64,000 nucleotides of DNA from Flavobacterium ustbae (lineage in GTDB: Bacteria; Bacteroidota; Bacteroidia; Flavobacteriales; Flavobacteriaceae), in NCBI RefSeq assembly GCF_003946915.1, contig NZ_RPOC01000018.1, forward strand, positions 18,032 through 82,031. Direction: 5' to 3'. Made by a program: the position numbers and the translations under genes. Shown here piece after piece: positions 1-8,199 of the stretch. The notes under the pieces are model-generated. The model ran no database searches and was not told where the DNA came from. It worked only from the letters and a program-made list of their open reading frames with translations. Each line of letters starts with the position of its first letter. The stretch's first letter is position 1.

Positions 1-74
1 CGATAAAAACAATTAATAAAAATGGAATCACTGCAGTTTTGAAAAAAGCGCAGTCAGAAGGATTTATCAAATAA
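1..74 (+). CDS. rpmB: 50S ribosomal protein L28, C-terminal end (partial)
   Basis: The first bases encode, in the frame starting at base 3, a C-terminal tail ending in AQSEGFIK before a TAA stop at 72-74. The tail resembles the end of Bacteroidota L28, and the gene lies directly before L33 as in the usual rpmB-rpmG order. Only about 23 residues are visible, so the call rests on the short tail and on context. L28 is a structural protein of the large ribosomal subunit. Confidence 0.75.
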   Translation, partial: IKTINKNGITAVLKKAQSEGFIK

Positions 75-101
75 TCTTTTCCTAAATAAATATATAGCAA
101 G

Positions 102-284
102 ATGGCAAAGAAAGGTAATAGAATCCAGGTAATTTTAGAATGTACTGAACACAAAGCTTCTGGTGTTGCAGGAACTTCTAGATATATTACAACTAAGAAC
201 AAAAAAAATACTCCAGACAGATTAGAGATTAAAAAATTTAATCCAGTATTGAAAAGAGTAACTGTTCACAAAGAAATTAAGTAA
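102..284 (+). CDS. rpmG: 50S ribosomal protein L33
   Basis: The 60-residue basic protein begins MAKKGNRIQVILECTEHK and ends in a Lys-rich tail, as expected for bacterial L33, a component of the large ribosomal subunit. The zinc-binding cysteine pairs of C+ L33 are absent; only one Cys is present, which points to the zinc-independent form. It lies 27 bp after the L28 stop and 74 bp before the DUF4295 gene, so the three are probably cotranscribed. Confidence 0.95.
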   Translation: MAKKGNRIQVILECTEHKASGVAGTSRYITTKNKKNTPDRLEIKKFNPVLKRVTVHKEIK

Positions 285-358
285 TAATTAGAGATTTTTG
301 TAAATCTCAAATGGTTTGGCCATTGAGTTTTATAAAAGCTTCAAATAACATTTGAATC

Positions 359-511
359 ATGGCAAAGAAAACCGTAGCATCGTTACAAACATCTTCTAAG
401 AGATTATCAAAAGCCATCAAAATGGTAAAATCTCCTAAAACTGGTGCATATACATTCGTAGAATCTATTATGGCTCCTGAAGAAGTTGATGAATTCTTGA
501 AAAAGAAATAA
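359..511 (+). CDS. DUF4295 family small basic protein in the ribosomal-protein operon
   Basis: This 50-residue ORF starts MAKKTVASLQTSSKRLSK and ends EEVDEFLKKK. It matches my knowledge of DUF4295, a very short Bacteroidota-restricted family found directly after L28 and L33. Its basic N-terminal half and position suggest a ribosome-associated protein. I have an unverified recollection that such a protein was reported in a Flavobacterium ribosome structure. It is followed by a strong hairpin terminator, so it is the last gene of this transcription unit. Confidence 0.88.
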   Translation: MAKKTVASLQTSSKRLSKAIKMVKSPKTGAYTFVESIMAPEEVDEFLKKK

Positions 512-530
512 TTACAATCACAGTATATAG

Positions 531-563
531 AAAAGCTACTTTCATTCGGAAGTAGCTTTTTTA
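531..563 (+). terminator. Rho-independent terminator after the L28-L33-DUF4295 operon
   Basis: An inverted repeat, AAAGCTACTT paired with AAGTAGCTTT, has a short loop and is followed by a T-rich run. It lies 20 bp after the DUF4295 stop and separates this unit from ftsY. Confidence 0.85.
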
Positions 564-568
564 TTACC

Positions 569-576
569 TATATTTG
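569..576 (+). promoter_or_regulatory. Candidate -7 promoter element for ftsY
   Basis: TATATTTG fits the Flavobacterium -7 consensus TAnnTTTG. It lies just after the terminator, about 120 bp upstream of ftsY, which implies a long leader if used. No convincing -33 TTG was assigned. Confidence 0.4.
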
Positions 577-698
577 TCTAAAAATTTGAAGAATCGTAAC
601 ATTTTGTCTTTTTTTGAAGTGCAATTGTGTTTTCTTTAAAGATTTGGATTTCTTAAATGAAAATTGAGAAATCTAGTGAATCTAAATAATTACAAAAA

Positions 699-1652
699 AT
701 GAGTTTTTTTAAAAAATTATTCTCTACCGAAAAAAAAGAGACTTTAGACAAAGGTCTTGAAAAAACGAAAACTACTTTTTTCTCGAAGTTAAGTAAAGCT
801 GTTGCAGGAAAATCTAAAGTTGATGATGATGTATTAGATAATCTGGAGGAGGTTTTGGTTGCTTCAGATGTGGGAGTAAATACTACTTTGAAAATTATTT
901 CAAGAATTGAAAAACGTGTTGCTGAAGATAAATATCTAGGGACAGAAGAACTGAACCAGATTCTTCGTGATGAAATAGGTGCTTTATTGTCTGAAACTAA
1001 TACAGGCGAAGCGACTGAATTCGAAGTTCCTACAGCTAAGAAACCTTATGTTTTAATGGTTGTAGGTGTTAATGGAGTTGGTAAGACAACAACTATCGGA
1101 AAATTAGCTTATCAGTTTAAGAAAGCGGGGCATAAGGTAGTTCTAGGAGCGGCAGATACGTTTCGTGCTGCTGCAATTGATCAATTGCAAGTTTGGGCAG
1201 ATCGTGTAGATGTGCCAATTGTACGGCAAAATATGGGAAGCGATCCGGCTTCTGTAGCGTTTGATACTTTGCAATCGGCAGTTGCGCAAAATGCAGATGT
1301 TGTGATTATTGATACTGCTGGACGTCTTCATAATAAAATTAACTTAATGAATGAGTTAACTAAAGTGAAACGTGTAATGCAGAAAGTAGTTGCTGATGCG
1401 CCTCATGATGTACTTTTGGTTTTAGACGGCTCTACTGGTCAAAATGCTTTTGAACAAGCAAAACAATTTACTGCTGCGACAGAAGTTACTTCGCTTGCAG
1501 TTACAAAACTAGACGGAACTGCAAAAGGCGGTGTTGTAATTGGTATTTCAGACCAATTTCAGATTCCAGTAAAGTATATTGGTGTTGGTGAAGGTATTGA
1601 AGATCTACAGGTCTTTAATAAATATGAATTTGTAGACAGTTTCTTTAAATAA
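699..1652 (+). CDS. ftsY: Signal recognition particle receptor FtsY
   Basis: This SRP-family GTPase docks SRP-ribosome complexes at the membrane for cotranslational insertion of membrane proteins. The 317-residue protein has an N-terminal helical part (about residues 1-110) and a G domain. Visible motifs are the P-loop GVNGVGKTTT near residue 122, DTFRAAA near 152, DTAGR near 205 and TKLDGTAKGG near 268. The long acidic A domain of E. coli FtsY is missing, which is usual for this phylum. It follows the ribosomal-protein unit but appears to be transcribed separately, because a terminator lies between them. A small membrane-protein gene begins 6 bp after its stop. Confidence 0.97.
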   Translation: MSFFKKLFSTEKKETLDKGLEKTKTTFFSKLSKAVAGKSKVDDDVLDNLEEVLVASDVGVNTTLKIISRIEKRVAEDKYLGTEELNQILRDEIGALLSETNTGEATEFEVPTAKKPYVLMVVGVNGVGKTTTIGKLAYQFKKAGHKVVLGAADTFRAAAIDQLQVWADRVDVPIVRQNMGSDPASVAFDTLQSAVAQNADVVIIDTAGRLHNKINLMNELTKVKRVMQKVVADAPHDVLLVLDGSTGQNAFEQAKQFTAATEVTSLAVTKLDGTAKGGVVIGISDQFQIPVKYIGVGEGIEDLQVFNKYEFVDSFFK

Positions 1653-1657
1653 TTATA

Positions 1658-1843
1658 ATGAGTTTTTCTTCTTTAAAAAATATAACGCCTGTGACTTTTT
1701 ATTTCGCAAGCGTTATAAGTTTTGTAATTGCAAATATCGTAAAAGACCAGAGCTTGTCTTTTTATTACGTTTTTTTGATTTTGGGCTTGGCATTCTTTTT
1801 TATGGGACTACTTAAAAGAGTGCGTAATAATAAGAAATTTTAG
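1658..1843 (+). CDS. Small two-helix membrane protein of unknown function
   Basis: This 61-residue protein has two hydrophobic stretches, about residues 9-27 and 33-52, and a basic tail RVRNNKKF. It is likely a small inner-membrane protein with both ends in the cytoplasm. It begins 6 bp after ftsY and is probably cotranscribed with it. It overlaps the convergent lipoprotein gene by 4 bp at the stop codons. I do not recognise a family. Confidence 0.7.
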   Translation: MSFSSLKNITPVTFYFASVISFVIANIVKDQSLSFYYVFLILGLAFFFMGLLKRVRNNKKF

Positions 1844-2364
1844 TCTTTAAATTTCCATTTCTTCCCATCTGTAAATACGACATAATAAGCTCTGCTAGAG
1901 GTTATTGATGAGGCATCTGTAGAAAAATCTTCCCAAACTTTATAATTAGAAGCGCCAGGTTTTAATTTTCTTGTGCAATAGCCTTCGCTTCTTCCTTTTT
2001 CAAAAAATAATTTTCCGCTTGAAGGTTTATCAAAAGCATTTTTGCAGTTCCATTCGAATCTAATGGCCTGAATAGTTTTTCCGCTTATATTTTTATATCG
2101 AATATGAAAATCCATATGATCTGAATACTGGTTTTTTTCGAGTCTGCATGATATGATTTTAACAGGCGATTCCTTAGAAAAAATGGTATCATTTCTCTCA
2201 ATCTTTTGGTTTAAGTGATTCGAATTATCTTTTTGATCAGTATAAGCTAACCTATTTAGCTTTTTTTGTTCTAAAAGGATAGTTTCAGGATTGTTTTTCT
2301 TTGCGCAGGATACTATTAGTGTTAATAATGTTAATAGCGCCAGTGTCTTTTTAATTACTTGCAT
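1840..2364 (-). CDS. Hypothetical lipoprotein
   Basis: The 174-residue protein begins with a hydrophobic signal peptide ending in a lipobox-like LIVSC, so it should be lipidated at Cys-20. The mature part has alternating beta-type segments (DFHIRYKNISG, IRFEWNC) and four Cys in total. No family is recognised. It converges on the small membrane protein downstream of ftsY with a 4-bp overlap of stops. Confidence 0.75.
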   Translation of the reverse strand: MQVIKKTLALLTLLTLIVSCAKKNNPETILLEQKKLNRLAYTDQKDNSNHLNQKIERNDTIFSKESPVKIISCRLEKNQYSDHMDFHIRYKNISGKTIQAIRFEWNCKNAFDKPSSGKLFFEKGRSEGYCTRKLKPGASNYKVWEDFSTDASSITSSRAYYVVFTDGKKWKFKD

Positions 2365-2615
2365 TTCAATTATTTATTTAATATTCTTGCCTATTTGATA
2401 AGAAATAAAATTCATGCAAATTTTCATATTTTTTGTTCATGTATGTGCCTTTTTAGGGCATTTTAATAGCATATTAAGACTAAAAAAATCTTGCAATTAT
2501 TTTTGTGTTATTTTTTTTGATAAAGCATTGATTTTTTATGGTTTTTGGTGCTGTTAAAAAACATCGAAATAATTTAAGGTTTCTTTATTTTTATTTCTTT
2601 TCATGATTATAAGAT

Positions 2616-2623
2616 TATCTTTG
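2616..2623 (+). promoter_or_regulatory. -7 promoter element upstream of the lipoprotein/DUF721 pair
   Basis: TATCTTTG fits TAnnTTTG and lies about 38 bp before the start at 2661. The rest of the 296-bp gap between the two divergent lipoprotein genes is AT-rich, and I see no gene in it. Confidence 0.5.
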
Positions 2624-2660
2624 TAGTTCGATAAAATTTAAATTTTAATATAATATAAAA

Positions 2661-3101
2661 ATGAGGAATACTTTTATGATTTTGGTTTTGTCGGTTTTAT
2701 TTATAGGCTGCCACCAAAAAATTAAACAAGACGATGTTGCAAAATTGAATGGCTATTGGGAAATTGAAAAAGTAGTTTTTGCGAAAGGTGAGGAAAAAGA
2801 ATATAAAATGAATGAAACTTTTGATTTTTTTCAAATTAAAAACAATAAAGGTGTCCGAGCCAAAGTAATGCCCCAGTTTGACGGTACTTTTTTAACTACA
2901 GATACTTTTGAGAATGTATTGGTCCGTTTTGCAGAAGAACAAGTTTTCTTGGATTACAGAACAGATTATACAAAATGGAGCGAAGAAATTATTTCGCTTT
3001 CTGAAGACAAATTGGTGGTCAAAAATCCTCAAAATATAGAATATCATTATAAAAAATCTGGACCAGTAAATCTTTTGAACGATGGCGAAAAGACTAAATA
3101 A
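2661..3101 (+). CDS. Hypothetical lipoprotein (lipocalin-like)
   Basis: The 146-residue protein has a signal peptide with lipobox LFIGC (Cys at residue 17). The early mature sequence LNGYWEIEKV resembles the start of lipocalin-like or DUF4488-type barrels, but the match is weak. Its 3' end overlaps the next gene by 20 bp, which implies translational coupling to the DUF721 protein, although the two seem to act in different compartments. Confidence 0.75.
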   Translation: MRNTFMILVLSVLFIGCHQKIKQDDVAKLNGYWEIEKVVFAKGEEKEYKMNETFDFFQIKNNKGVRAKVMPQFDGTFLTTDTFENVLVRFAEEQVFLDYRTDYTKWSEEIISLSEDKLVVKNPQNIEYHYKKSGPVNLLNDGEKTK

Positions 3102-3378
3102 CGAATCTCCAATAAGTGCTGTTTTGCAACAGATTATTCAGGTCAATAAATTACAGCCAGGAATGGATCAAATTGATGTGCGTGATGCGTGGAAAAACCT
3201 TATGGGAAGCGGTGTAAATACTTATACTAAGAATGTTGTCCTTAAAGGAAGCACACTGTATGTTGAATTGGGTTCTGCAGTATTGCGCGAAGAACTAAGC
3301 CACGGAAAGACTAAAATTGTTAAAATGATTAACGAAGAACTGGGGCGCGAAGTGGTAAAAGATGTAGTTTTACGTTGA
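3082..3378 (+). CDS. DUF721 (DciA-like) protein
   Basis: The 98-residue protein fits the DUF721 family (PF05258), with the typical DAWKNLMG segment followed by strand-rich sequence (LYVELGSAVLREEL) and a C-terminal basic part. Some DUF721 proteins act as DciA, the ancestral loader of the replicative helicase DnaB. Whether this short form does so is inference. It overlaps the preceding lipoprotein gene by 20 bp and is followed by a terminator. Confidence 0.85.
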   Translation: MAKRLNNESPISAVLQQIIQVNKLQPGMDQIDVRDAWKNLMGSGVNTYTKNVVLKGSTLYVELGSAVLREELSHGKTKIVKMINEELGREVVKDVVLR

Positions 3379-3421
3379 TTTTATTAGGTTTTTTTTAATA
3401 AGATTTATTTTAAAAATAAAT

Positions 3422-3450
3422 AACACTTCTATTGTGAAGTGTTTTTTTTT
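3422..3450 (+). terminator. Rho-independent terminator after the DUF721 gene
   Basis: AACACTTC pairs with GAAGTGTT across a 6-base loop and is followed by a run of T. The loop also carries the TTG of the next promoter. Confidence 0.85.
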
Positions 3451-3462
3451 GCGATACATTTG
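3432..3462 (+). promoter_or_regulatory. Promoter for the 3520 gene, overlapping the terminator
   Basis: TTG at 3432-3434, 20 bp of spacer and TACATTTG at 3455-3462 match the Flavobacterium -33/-7 layout. The -33 box sits in the loop of the preceding terminator. Confidence 0.5.
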
Positions 3463-3519
3463 GGCACTACTTTTTATGAGTAGTATTCTTTTAATAACCC
3501 AAAATAAACAAACAAAACA

Positions 3520-4239
3520 ATGAAAAAAATTTTACTTATTTTAACCGCATTATTTGCTTTAACGAGCTCTGCACAAAAGAAAAAAGTAGCTGTTGTTTCT
3601 TTTTACACAGATAAAACAATAGATCTTTCAGAACTTGGCTTAAATAGTATTGCAGCAGTAACAGATTTAGGTAGTAATCCTAATTTTAACTTGTTGCCAA
3701 TTTTGGAGAAATATCACACTGCTTTTTTTAATGATTATTCTAAAAAATTCCCATTTGATTTAATTCCTGAAAGTGAAGTAACTCAAAAAAAAGAATATAT
3801 TGATTACGTTCCTCATTTTGACAAAGAAGGAGAGGCTGGAAAATATATTATCAATTATCCTGGATACAAATATATTTACGAAGGAACAAATGGTTCTGCA
3901 AATGAAGTAGCAACAGCGACTATGTTTAAAGATAATGCTGATGGTGTTTTGTTTACCGAAATTCACTTTGCTGTAGTAAAAGGATTTGCTGTTGGCGGTA
4001 CTGGAACTATTAAGATGAGAGCTTATGCAAGAATTGCTTTGTATGATAAAAATGGAAAAAAGGTATTTGCTTTTAATGAAGGAGCAAATTCTAAGAAAAC
4101 TGGAACAATTGTAGGCGGAATTCCTGTTTTATCTTTTGATAAGGTTTTACCTATGTGCGAAAGTGCATTAGACGAACTTCTAAAAGATTTAGATGGAAGA
4201 ATCGAAAAAATGGTAAAAAAGACTTCGGCTAATCTTTAG
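3520..4239 (+). CDS. Exported protein of unknown function
   Basis: The 239-residue protein has a clear signal peptide (MKKILLILTALFALTSSAQ) and no lipobox, so it is probably periplasmic. The mature protein begins KKKVAVVSFYTDKTIDL. A Gly-rich segment near residues 150-158 is followed by beta-strands (MRAYARIALYDKNGKKVFAF), a pattern seen in families with a CsgG-like or TolB-N-like fold. That resemblance is only visual. It is monocistronic, with its own promoter and terminator. Confidence 0.75.
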   Translation: MKKILLILTALFALTSSAQKKKVAVVSFYTDKTIDLSELGLNSIAAVTDLGSNPNFNLLPILEKYHTAFFNDYSKKFPFDLIPESEVTQKKEYIDYVPHFDKEGEAGKYIINYPGYKYIYEGTNGSANEVATATMFKDNADGVLFTEIHFAVVKGFAVGGTGTIKMRAYARIALYDKNGKKVFAFNEGANSKKTGTIVGGIPVLSFDKVLPMCESALDELLKDLDGRIEKMVKKTSANL

Positions 4240-4258
4240 TAAGTTTATAAAAAAAATG

Positions 4259-4287
4259 AAACCCGCTCCAATTGAAGCGGGTTTTTT
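4259..4287. terminator. Bidirectional terminator between convergent genes
   Basis: ACCCGCT pairs with AGCGGGT, with T-runs on the plus side and A-runs on the other. It can serve both the exported protein gene and the convergent ndk gene. Confidence 0.85.
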
Positions 4288-4319
4288 ATTTGATTTAGGA
4301 AAATCTGAATTCTAAACAA

Positions 4320-4739
4320 TTAGAATTGCTCTCTTCCTGCAAAGTGAAATGCACTTTCGATAGCAGCATTTTCGTCGCTGTCAGATCCGTGAACTGCATT
4401 TTCTCCGATTGAAGTAGCGTATGCTTTACGAATAGTTCCTTCAGCAGCTTCAGCTGGGTTTGTAGCGCCAATTAAAGTTCTGAAATCTTCTACTGCGTTT
4501 TCTTTTTCTAAAATAGCAGCAACAATTGGTCCGCGAGACATAAATTCAACTAATTCTCCGTAGAAAGGTCTTTCTGCATGCACTGCGTAAAATGCTTTTG
4601 CATCTGCTACAGTTAATTGAGTTAATTTTAATGAAACGATTTTGAAACCACCATTAGTAATCATTGCTAAGATATTCCCGATGTGTCCGTTTGCAACAGC
4701 ATCTGGTTTAATCATTGTAAAAGTTCTATTTGTTGCCAT
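4320..4739 (-). CDS. ndk: Nucleoside diphosphate kinase
   Basis: It exchanges the gamma-phosphate between nucleoside triphosphates and diphosphates through a phosphohistidine. The 139-residue length is standard. TFTMIKPDAV is the N-terminal signature, and the active-site His is in AVHGSDS at about residue 117. The gene has its own -7 element upstream and shares a bidirectional terminator downstream. Confidence 0.98.
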   Translation of the reverse strand: MATNRTFTMIKPDAVANGHIGNILAMITNGGFKIVSLKLTQLTVADAKAFYAVHAERPFYGELVEFMSRGPIVAAILEKENAVEDFRTLIGATNPAEAAEGTIRKAYATSIGENAVHGSDSDENAAIESAFHFAGREQF

Positions 4740-4762
4740 TTTTTATTTTATTAAATTTTGTG

Positions 4763-4770
4763 CAAAAGTA
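4763..4770 (-). promoter_or_regulatory. -7 promoter element of ndk
   Basis: The minus strand reads TACTTTTG, which matches TAnnTTTG, 24 bp upstream of the ndk start. Confidence 0.5.
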
Positions 4771-4851
4771 TACTTTTTTTATGAATTGATTTTAATAAAA
4801 ATGCATTTTAAGACACATTAAATGAGGTTTTTTGAAATATAAATATTTTTA

Positions 4852-4941
4852 AACCACATAAGTTATATAAGTTTATTTAAAAAAGACAAAATATTGATAC
4901 GTTGTGTAATTAAATGATCTTATATAACTTATATGGTTGAA
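4852..4941. repeat. Inverted repeat of the ATAAGTTATATAAGTT family
   Basis: The left arm (AACCACATAAGTTATATAAG, about 4852-4871) is the near reverse complement of the right arm (TCTTATATAACTTATATGGTT, about 4919-4939). A similar pair lies at 31911-32092. It sits between ndk and the 3' end of the convergently placed acyltransferase unit. Confidence 0.7.
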
Positions 4942-4945
4942 AAAA

Positions 4946-6214
4946 TTACACCTTAAAAATTAATTTGTTTCTATAGAAAATCCACAATATAAAAGTCCAA
5001 ATTGCAACGTAGGTTAATGCACCAGCCAAGGAAGCGGCCATTGGATTACTGAAAAAAGGAGCAATTCCGAAACGGTATAAATAATCTAAAAGATTGGTTT
5101 GTTCGCCAGAAGATGGATGCTGAAAACGAATCATAACCAAAGCCTGAGGAATAATTTGCGAGGCAAAGAAAACAATCATTGGGTTTACTCCCCAAATCAC
5201 AAATAATTTAAATCCTTTTTTGAATTCTTTAATATCGATTATATAATACAAAACAGTTAAGCAAACTGTCGCTAATCCTGTTGTGTATAAAACGTAGCTG
5301 CTTGTCCAGATCGATTTGTTTATTGGAAAAACTAAATCCCAAATTAATCCGAAAAAGATTAATGCAGTACCAATCATGCCCATTTTTTGTGCTTTCTGAA
5401 TTTTGGTTACTGGGAGAAGTAAAATCTGTCCGATAAATAAGCCGATAATTCCGTTTACGATTGATGGTATTGTGCTTAAAATTCCTTCTGGATCCCAAGT
5501 ATTGGTTTCGTGGTACATATGTCCTTTTAATAGTATGCTGTCAACCCAAGCAGCTAGATTGGTTCCTCGGTCTAAATTTGCTTCTCCAAATCCAGGAACT
5601 GGAATTAAAGTCATAACTGCCCAATAACCCAAAAGTAAAATGGCTCCAGTGATGATTTGAGTTTTTCGAGTTGTTTTTAAATATAAAAACGAAACTACAA
5701 AGTAGACTACTGCAATACGTTGTAATACTCCTGGCAGTCGAACGTCTTGATAATTTTCAAATCCGCCGTAAGCTAAAATGAGATAGAGCGCCAAGATGCT
5801 AAAAGCAAGAATATTTTTTAGCCGAGTGCTGAAATTACCCATTAAAGCATAACCAACGGCGAAAGTAATAATTAGTCTTCCTATTAAAAGCGGGATTCCT
5901 TCAAGGCCAAACAGCTGAATTTTTCCGAAGAAATTAAAGAAAATCCCCAAACAGAGCATTCTTAAAGAACGAATCAAGATTTTGTTGAAAGTAGTTTCGT
6001 CGTATTTTTTTTCTGGCATTGCAAGCGGTACTGCTACTCCCATTATAAAAATAAAAAACGGAAATACAAGATCGGTTGGCGTGCAGCCGTTCCAATGTGC
6101 GTGCAAAAGCGGCGGATAAACATTTCCCCAATCACCGGGATTGTTTACAATAGTCATCAATAGAATAGTCAGTCCGCGAAAGACATCAAGCGAAATTAGG
6201 CGTTCTCTTACCAT
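4946..6214 (-). CDS. DUF5009/HGSNAT-like membrane acyltransferase
   Basis: The 422-residue polytopic protein has about ten to eleven hydrophobic helices. The N-terminus RLISLDVFRGLTILLMTIVN followed by HAHWNGCTPTDLVFPFFIFI is the signature of the heparan-alpha-glucosaminide N-acetyltransferase-like family (DUF1624/DUF5009, NagX type). Family members move acetyl groups across the membrane onto amino sugars. The conserved His in HAHW is the expected catalytic residue. The substrate here is unknown. It is monocistronic, with bshC 123 bp upstream on the same strand. Confidence 0.88.
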   Translation of the reverse strand: MVRERLISLDVFRGLTILLMTIVNNPGDWGNVYPPLLHAHWNGCTPTDLVFPFFIFIMGVAVPLAMPEKKYDETTFNKILIRSLRMLCLGIFFNFFGKIQLFGLEGIPLLIGRLIITFAVGYALMGNFSTRLKNILAFSILALYLILAYGGFENYQDVRLPGVLQRIAVVYFVVSFLYLKTTRKTQIITGAILLLGYWAVMTLIPVPGFGEANLDRGTNLAAWVDSILLKGHMYHETNTWDPEGILSTIPSIVNGIIGLFIGQILLLPVTKIQKAQKMGMIGTALIFFGLIWDLVFPINKSIWTSSYVLYTTGLATVCLTVLYYIIDIKEFKKGFKLFVIWGVNPMIVFFASQIIPQALVMIRFQHPSSGEQTNLLDYLYRFGIAPFFSNPMAASLAGALTYVAIWTFILWIFYRNKLIFKV

Positions 6215-6337
6215 TTGGTTAGTTAGTTAATAGGTTATAAAATATAATTCTATTTGGTTTGAGAGAGCAATAATCTAGGAGATGTGCTGGTTATTTGTTC
6301 CTAAATTATCGCTTTAAATTTCTAAAGATAATTATTT

Positions 6338-7927
6338 TTAGATGATTATAATGTCAAAATTATGTTCTAAAGGTTTAAGTTTCTGAATTAGAATCGGAAT
6401 CAATTGTTCGCCTTTTTCTAAATAAAATTCAGAAAAATTAGCCTGACGTTCCTGAAGACTTTGATTTGGAAACAATTCGCACTGTAAATCGGTAACACGT
6501 TCTATTTGATCTGCGAGTTTTCTTTTTTGTGCTTTTAATAAACGTTTCTCTAGGTTTTCTAGACCTTTCTTTTGTTTTACTTCTTGTGCTTTTACAGCGC
6601 CTGAGAAAGATTTGTCGGTCTTTTCGGCCAATTCAAAAAGATAAGCAAACTGTTTTTCAAGTGCTTCTCTTTGTGGAGTCAAATCAATTGGAAATGGAGA
6701 AAGTTTATGTGTAATTTCATTAATTAAATTCTCCGATTTGCTAAACAAATCTTTCCAAGTTAAATTTAAATTATCGGCTTTTTTAACTTGTTTCTCTGTT
6801 GCTAAAAGAACCGAATTTCGAACTAATAGTATCGGGAAAGTAATATTAACCGCATTAAAGAAACCTTTTAATTCTAACCAATAAGCAATTTCTCCGCCTC
6901 CGCCAATGTAGCAAAGATTTGGTAAAATAATTTCTTGATACAACGGACGCATGATTACGTTTGGACTAAATTTTTCAGGATTGCTTTCTAATAATTGAAA
7001 TATTTCGTCTTTAGAAAATGAGATTTTAGTGTTGTTTACTATGTATTTGTCATTTTCAAAAATGATTCTTTCGCGAAGTTTATCTTCGATATAAAATAAA
7101 TTAATCTCACGCGGATTTACCTGAACGCTATAATCAGCAAGTTCTTCAATTGATTTCTGAACAGCTTTAAACGAAGTTTGATTTTCTAGTTCTTCTTTTG
7201 CAAAAGGAATAAAAGCAAGTTTTAAATCGGCATCGTCTGCATCTATAATGACCAAACCATAATTTGCGAAAAGGGCATTGGCTAAATAACGAGTTGCATC
7301 GGCTAGATTTTCATGTTTTAAATAAGCATCCTCAAAAAGTTTTTTAAGTGCATTTGCATTGGTGCTTGAACCTAATTCCTGAGAATAAATTTCAAATAAA
7401 TCTTCTAAACCTTCTGTTGAAAGTCTTCCAACAGGCCCAGTGCTTTCTGCATTCCAACGGATTTTTTTCCCTTTAAAATTAAAATAATTAATTTCTTCAA
7501 AATCATGATCTTCCGTAGCCATCCAATAAACGGGAACAAAATTTTGCGAAGGATATTTCGATTTTAATTCTTTAGTTAAATTAATCGTAGAAATAATTTT
7601 ATACAAAAAGTATAATGGTCCGCTAAAAAGATTTAACTGATGTCCTGTTGTAATGGTAAAAGTATTTTCGAGCGTTAAAAGCGAAATATTCTGATTGGTT
7701 AAATCTGAAGTTTCGATGTTTTGATATTGTTTCTGCAGGGTTTCAGCCAATACAGCTCGGTTGTTATGATTAAAATTTGCTGATTTTTCAGCAATTTGTT
7801 TTTCGAAATTTTCTAGGCTTGGAAAATGGTTGTACAGCGGTTTTAACTCTGGTTTTTGGTCTAAGTAATCTTGCATTAGTTTAGAAAAATATCCAGAAGA
7901 TTGAAAGCTGATACAGTCGGTAGGCAT
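6338..7927 (-). CDS. bshC: Bacillithiol biosynthesis cysteine-adding enzyme BshC
   Basis: BshC is believed to attach Cys to glucosaminyl-malate, the last step in making the low-molecular-weight thiol bacillithiol. The 529-residue length matches the family. Recognisable segments are TTGHQLNLFSGPLYFLYKI, PVYWMATEDHDFEEI and the long C-terminal coiled coil of about residues 380-470. bshA and bshB are not in this window, which is common in this phylum where the genes are dispersed. Confidence 0.95.
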   Translation of the reverse strand: MPTDCISFQSSGYFSKLMQDYLDQKPELKPLYNHFPSLENFEKQIAEKSANFNHNNRAVLAETLQKQYQNIETSDLTNQNISLLTLENTFTITTGHQLNLFSGPLYFLYKIISTINLTKELKSKYPSQNFVPVYWMATEDHDFEEINYFNFKGKKIRWNAESTGPVGRLSTEGLEDLFEIYSQELGSSTNANALKKLFEDAYLKHENLADATRYLANALFANYGLVIIDADDADLKLAFIPFAKEELENQTSFKAVQKSIEELADYSVQVNPREINLFYIEDKLRERIIFENDKYIVNNTKISFSKDEIFQLLESNPEKFSPNVIMRPLYQEIILPNLCYIGGGGEIAYWLELKGFFNAVNITFPILLVRNSVLLATEKQVKKADNLNLTWKDLFSKSENLINEITHKLSPFPIDLTPQREALEKQFAYLFELAEKTDKSFSGAVKAQEVKQKKGLENLEKRLLKAQKRKLADQIERVTDLQCELFPNQSLQERQANFSEFYLEKGEQLIPILIQKLKPLEHNFDIIII

Positions 7928-8161
7928 AATTTTAAATTTATTTTTGACAGCTGTAAATTTAATGAAAATATACAGTTAAAAATGCTATTAACAATTGCTT
8001 AAGAATTGATTTTTAATTTTTGTTTTAAAGCGCCTAAAATCAAGTTTTTATATTGAATTACAATTCGTTGTTTTTAAATGGAAAACGCATTGAATTTGTT
8101 AAAATATTAGAAGTGTTTTAAAACTAATTCTCTTAAATATGAATTATTAATAATGAAACTA

Positions 8162-8169
8162 TATTTTTG
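8162..8169 (+). promoter_or_regulatory. -7 promoter element of the MFS gene
   Basis: TATTTTTG matches TAnnTTTG, 30 bp before the start at 8200. Confidence 0.5.
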
Positions 8170-8199
8170 TAGTCAAAAAAAAAGTTATATCCGTTTTAC

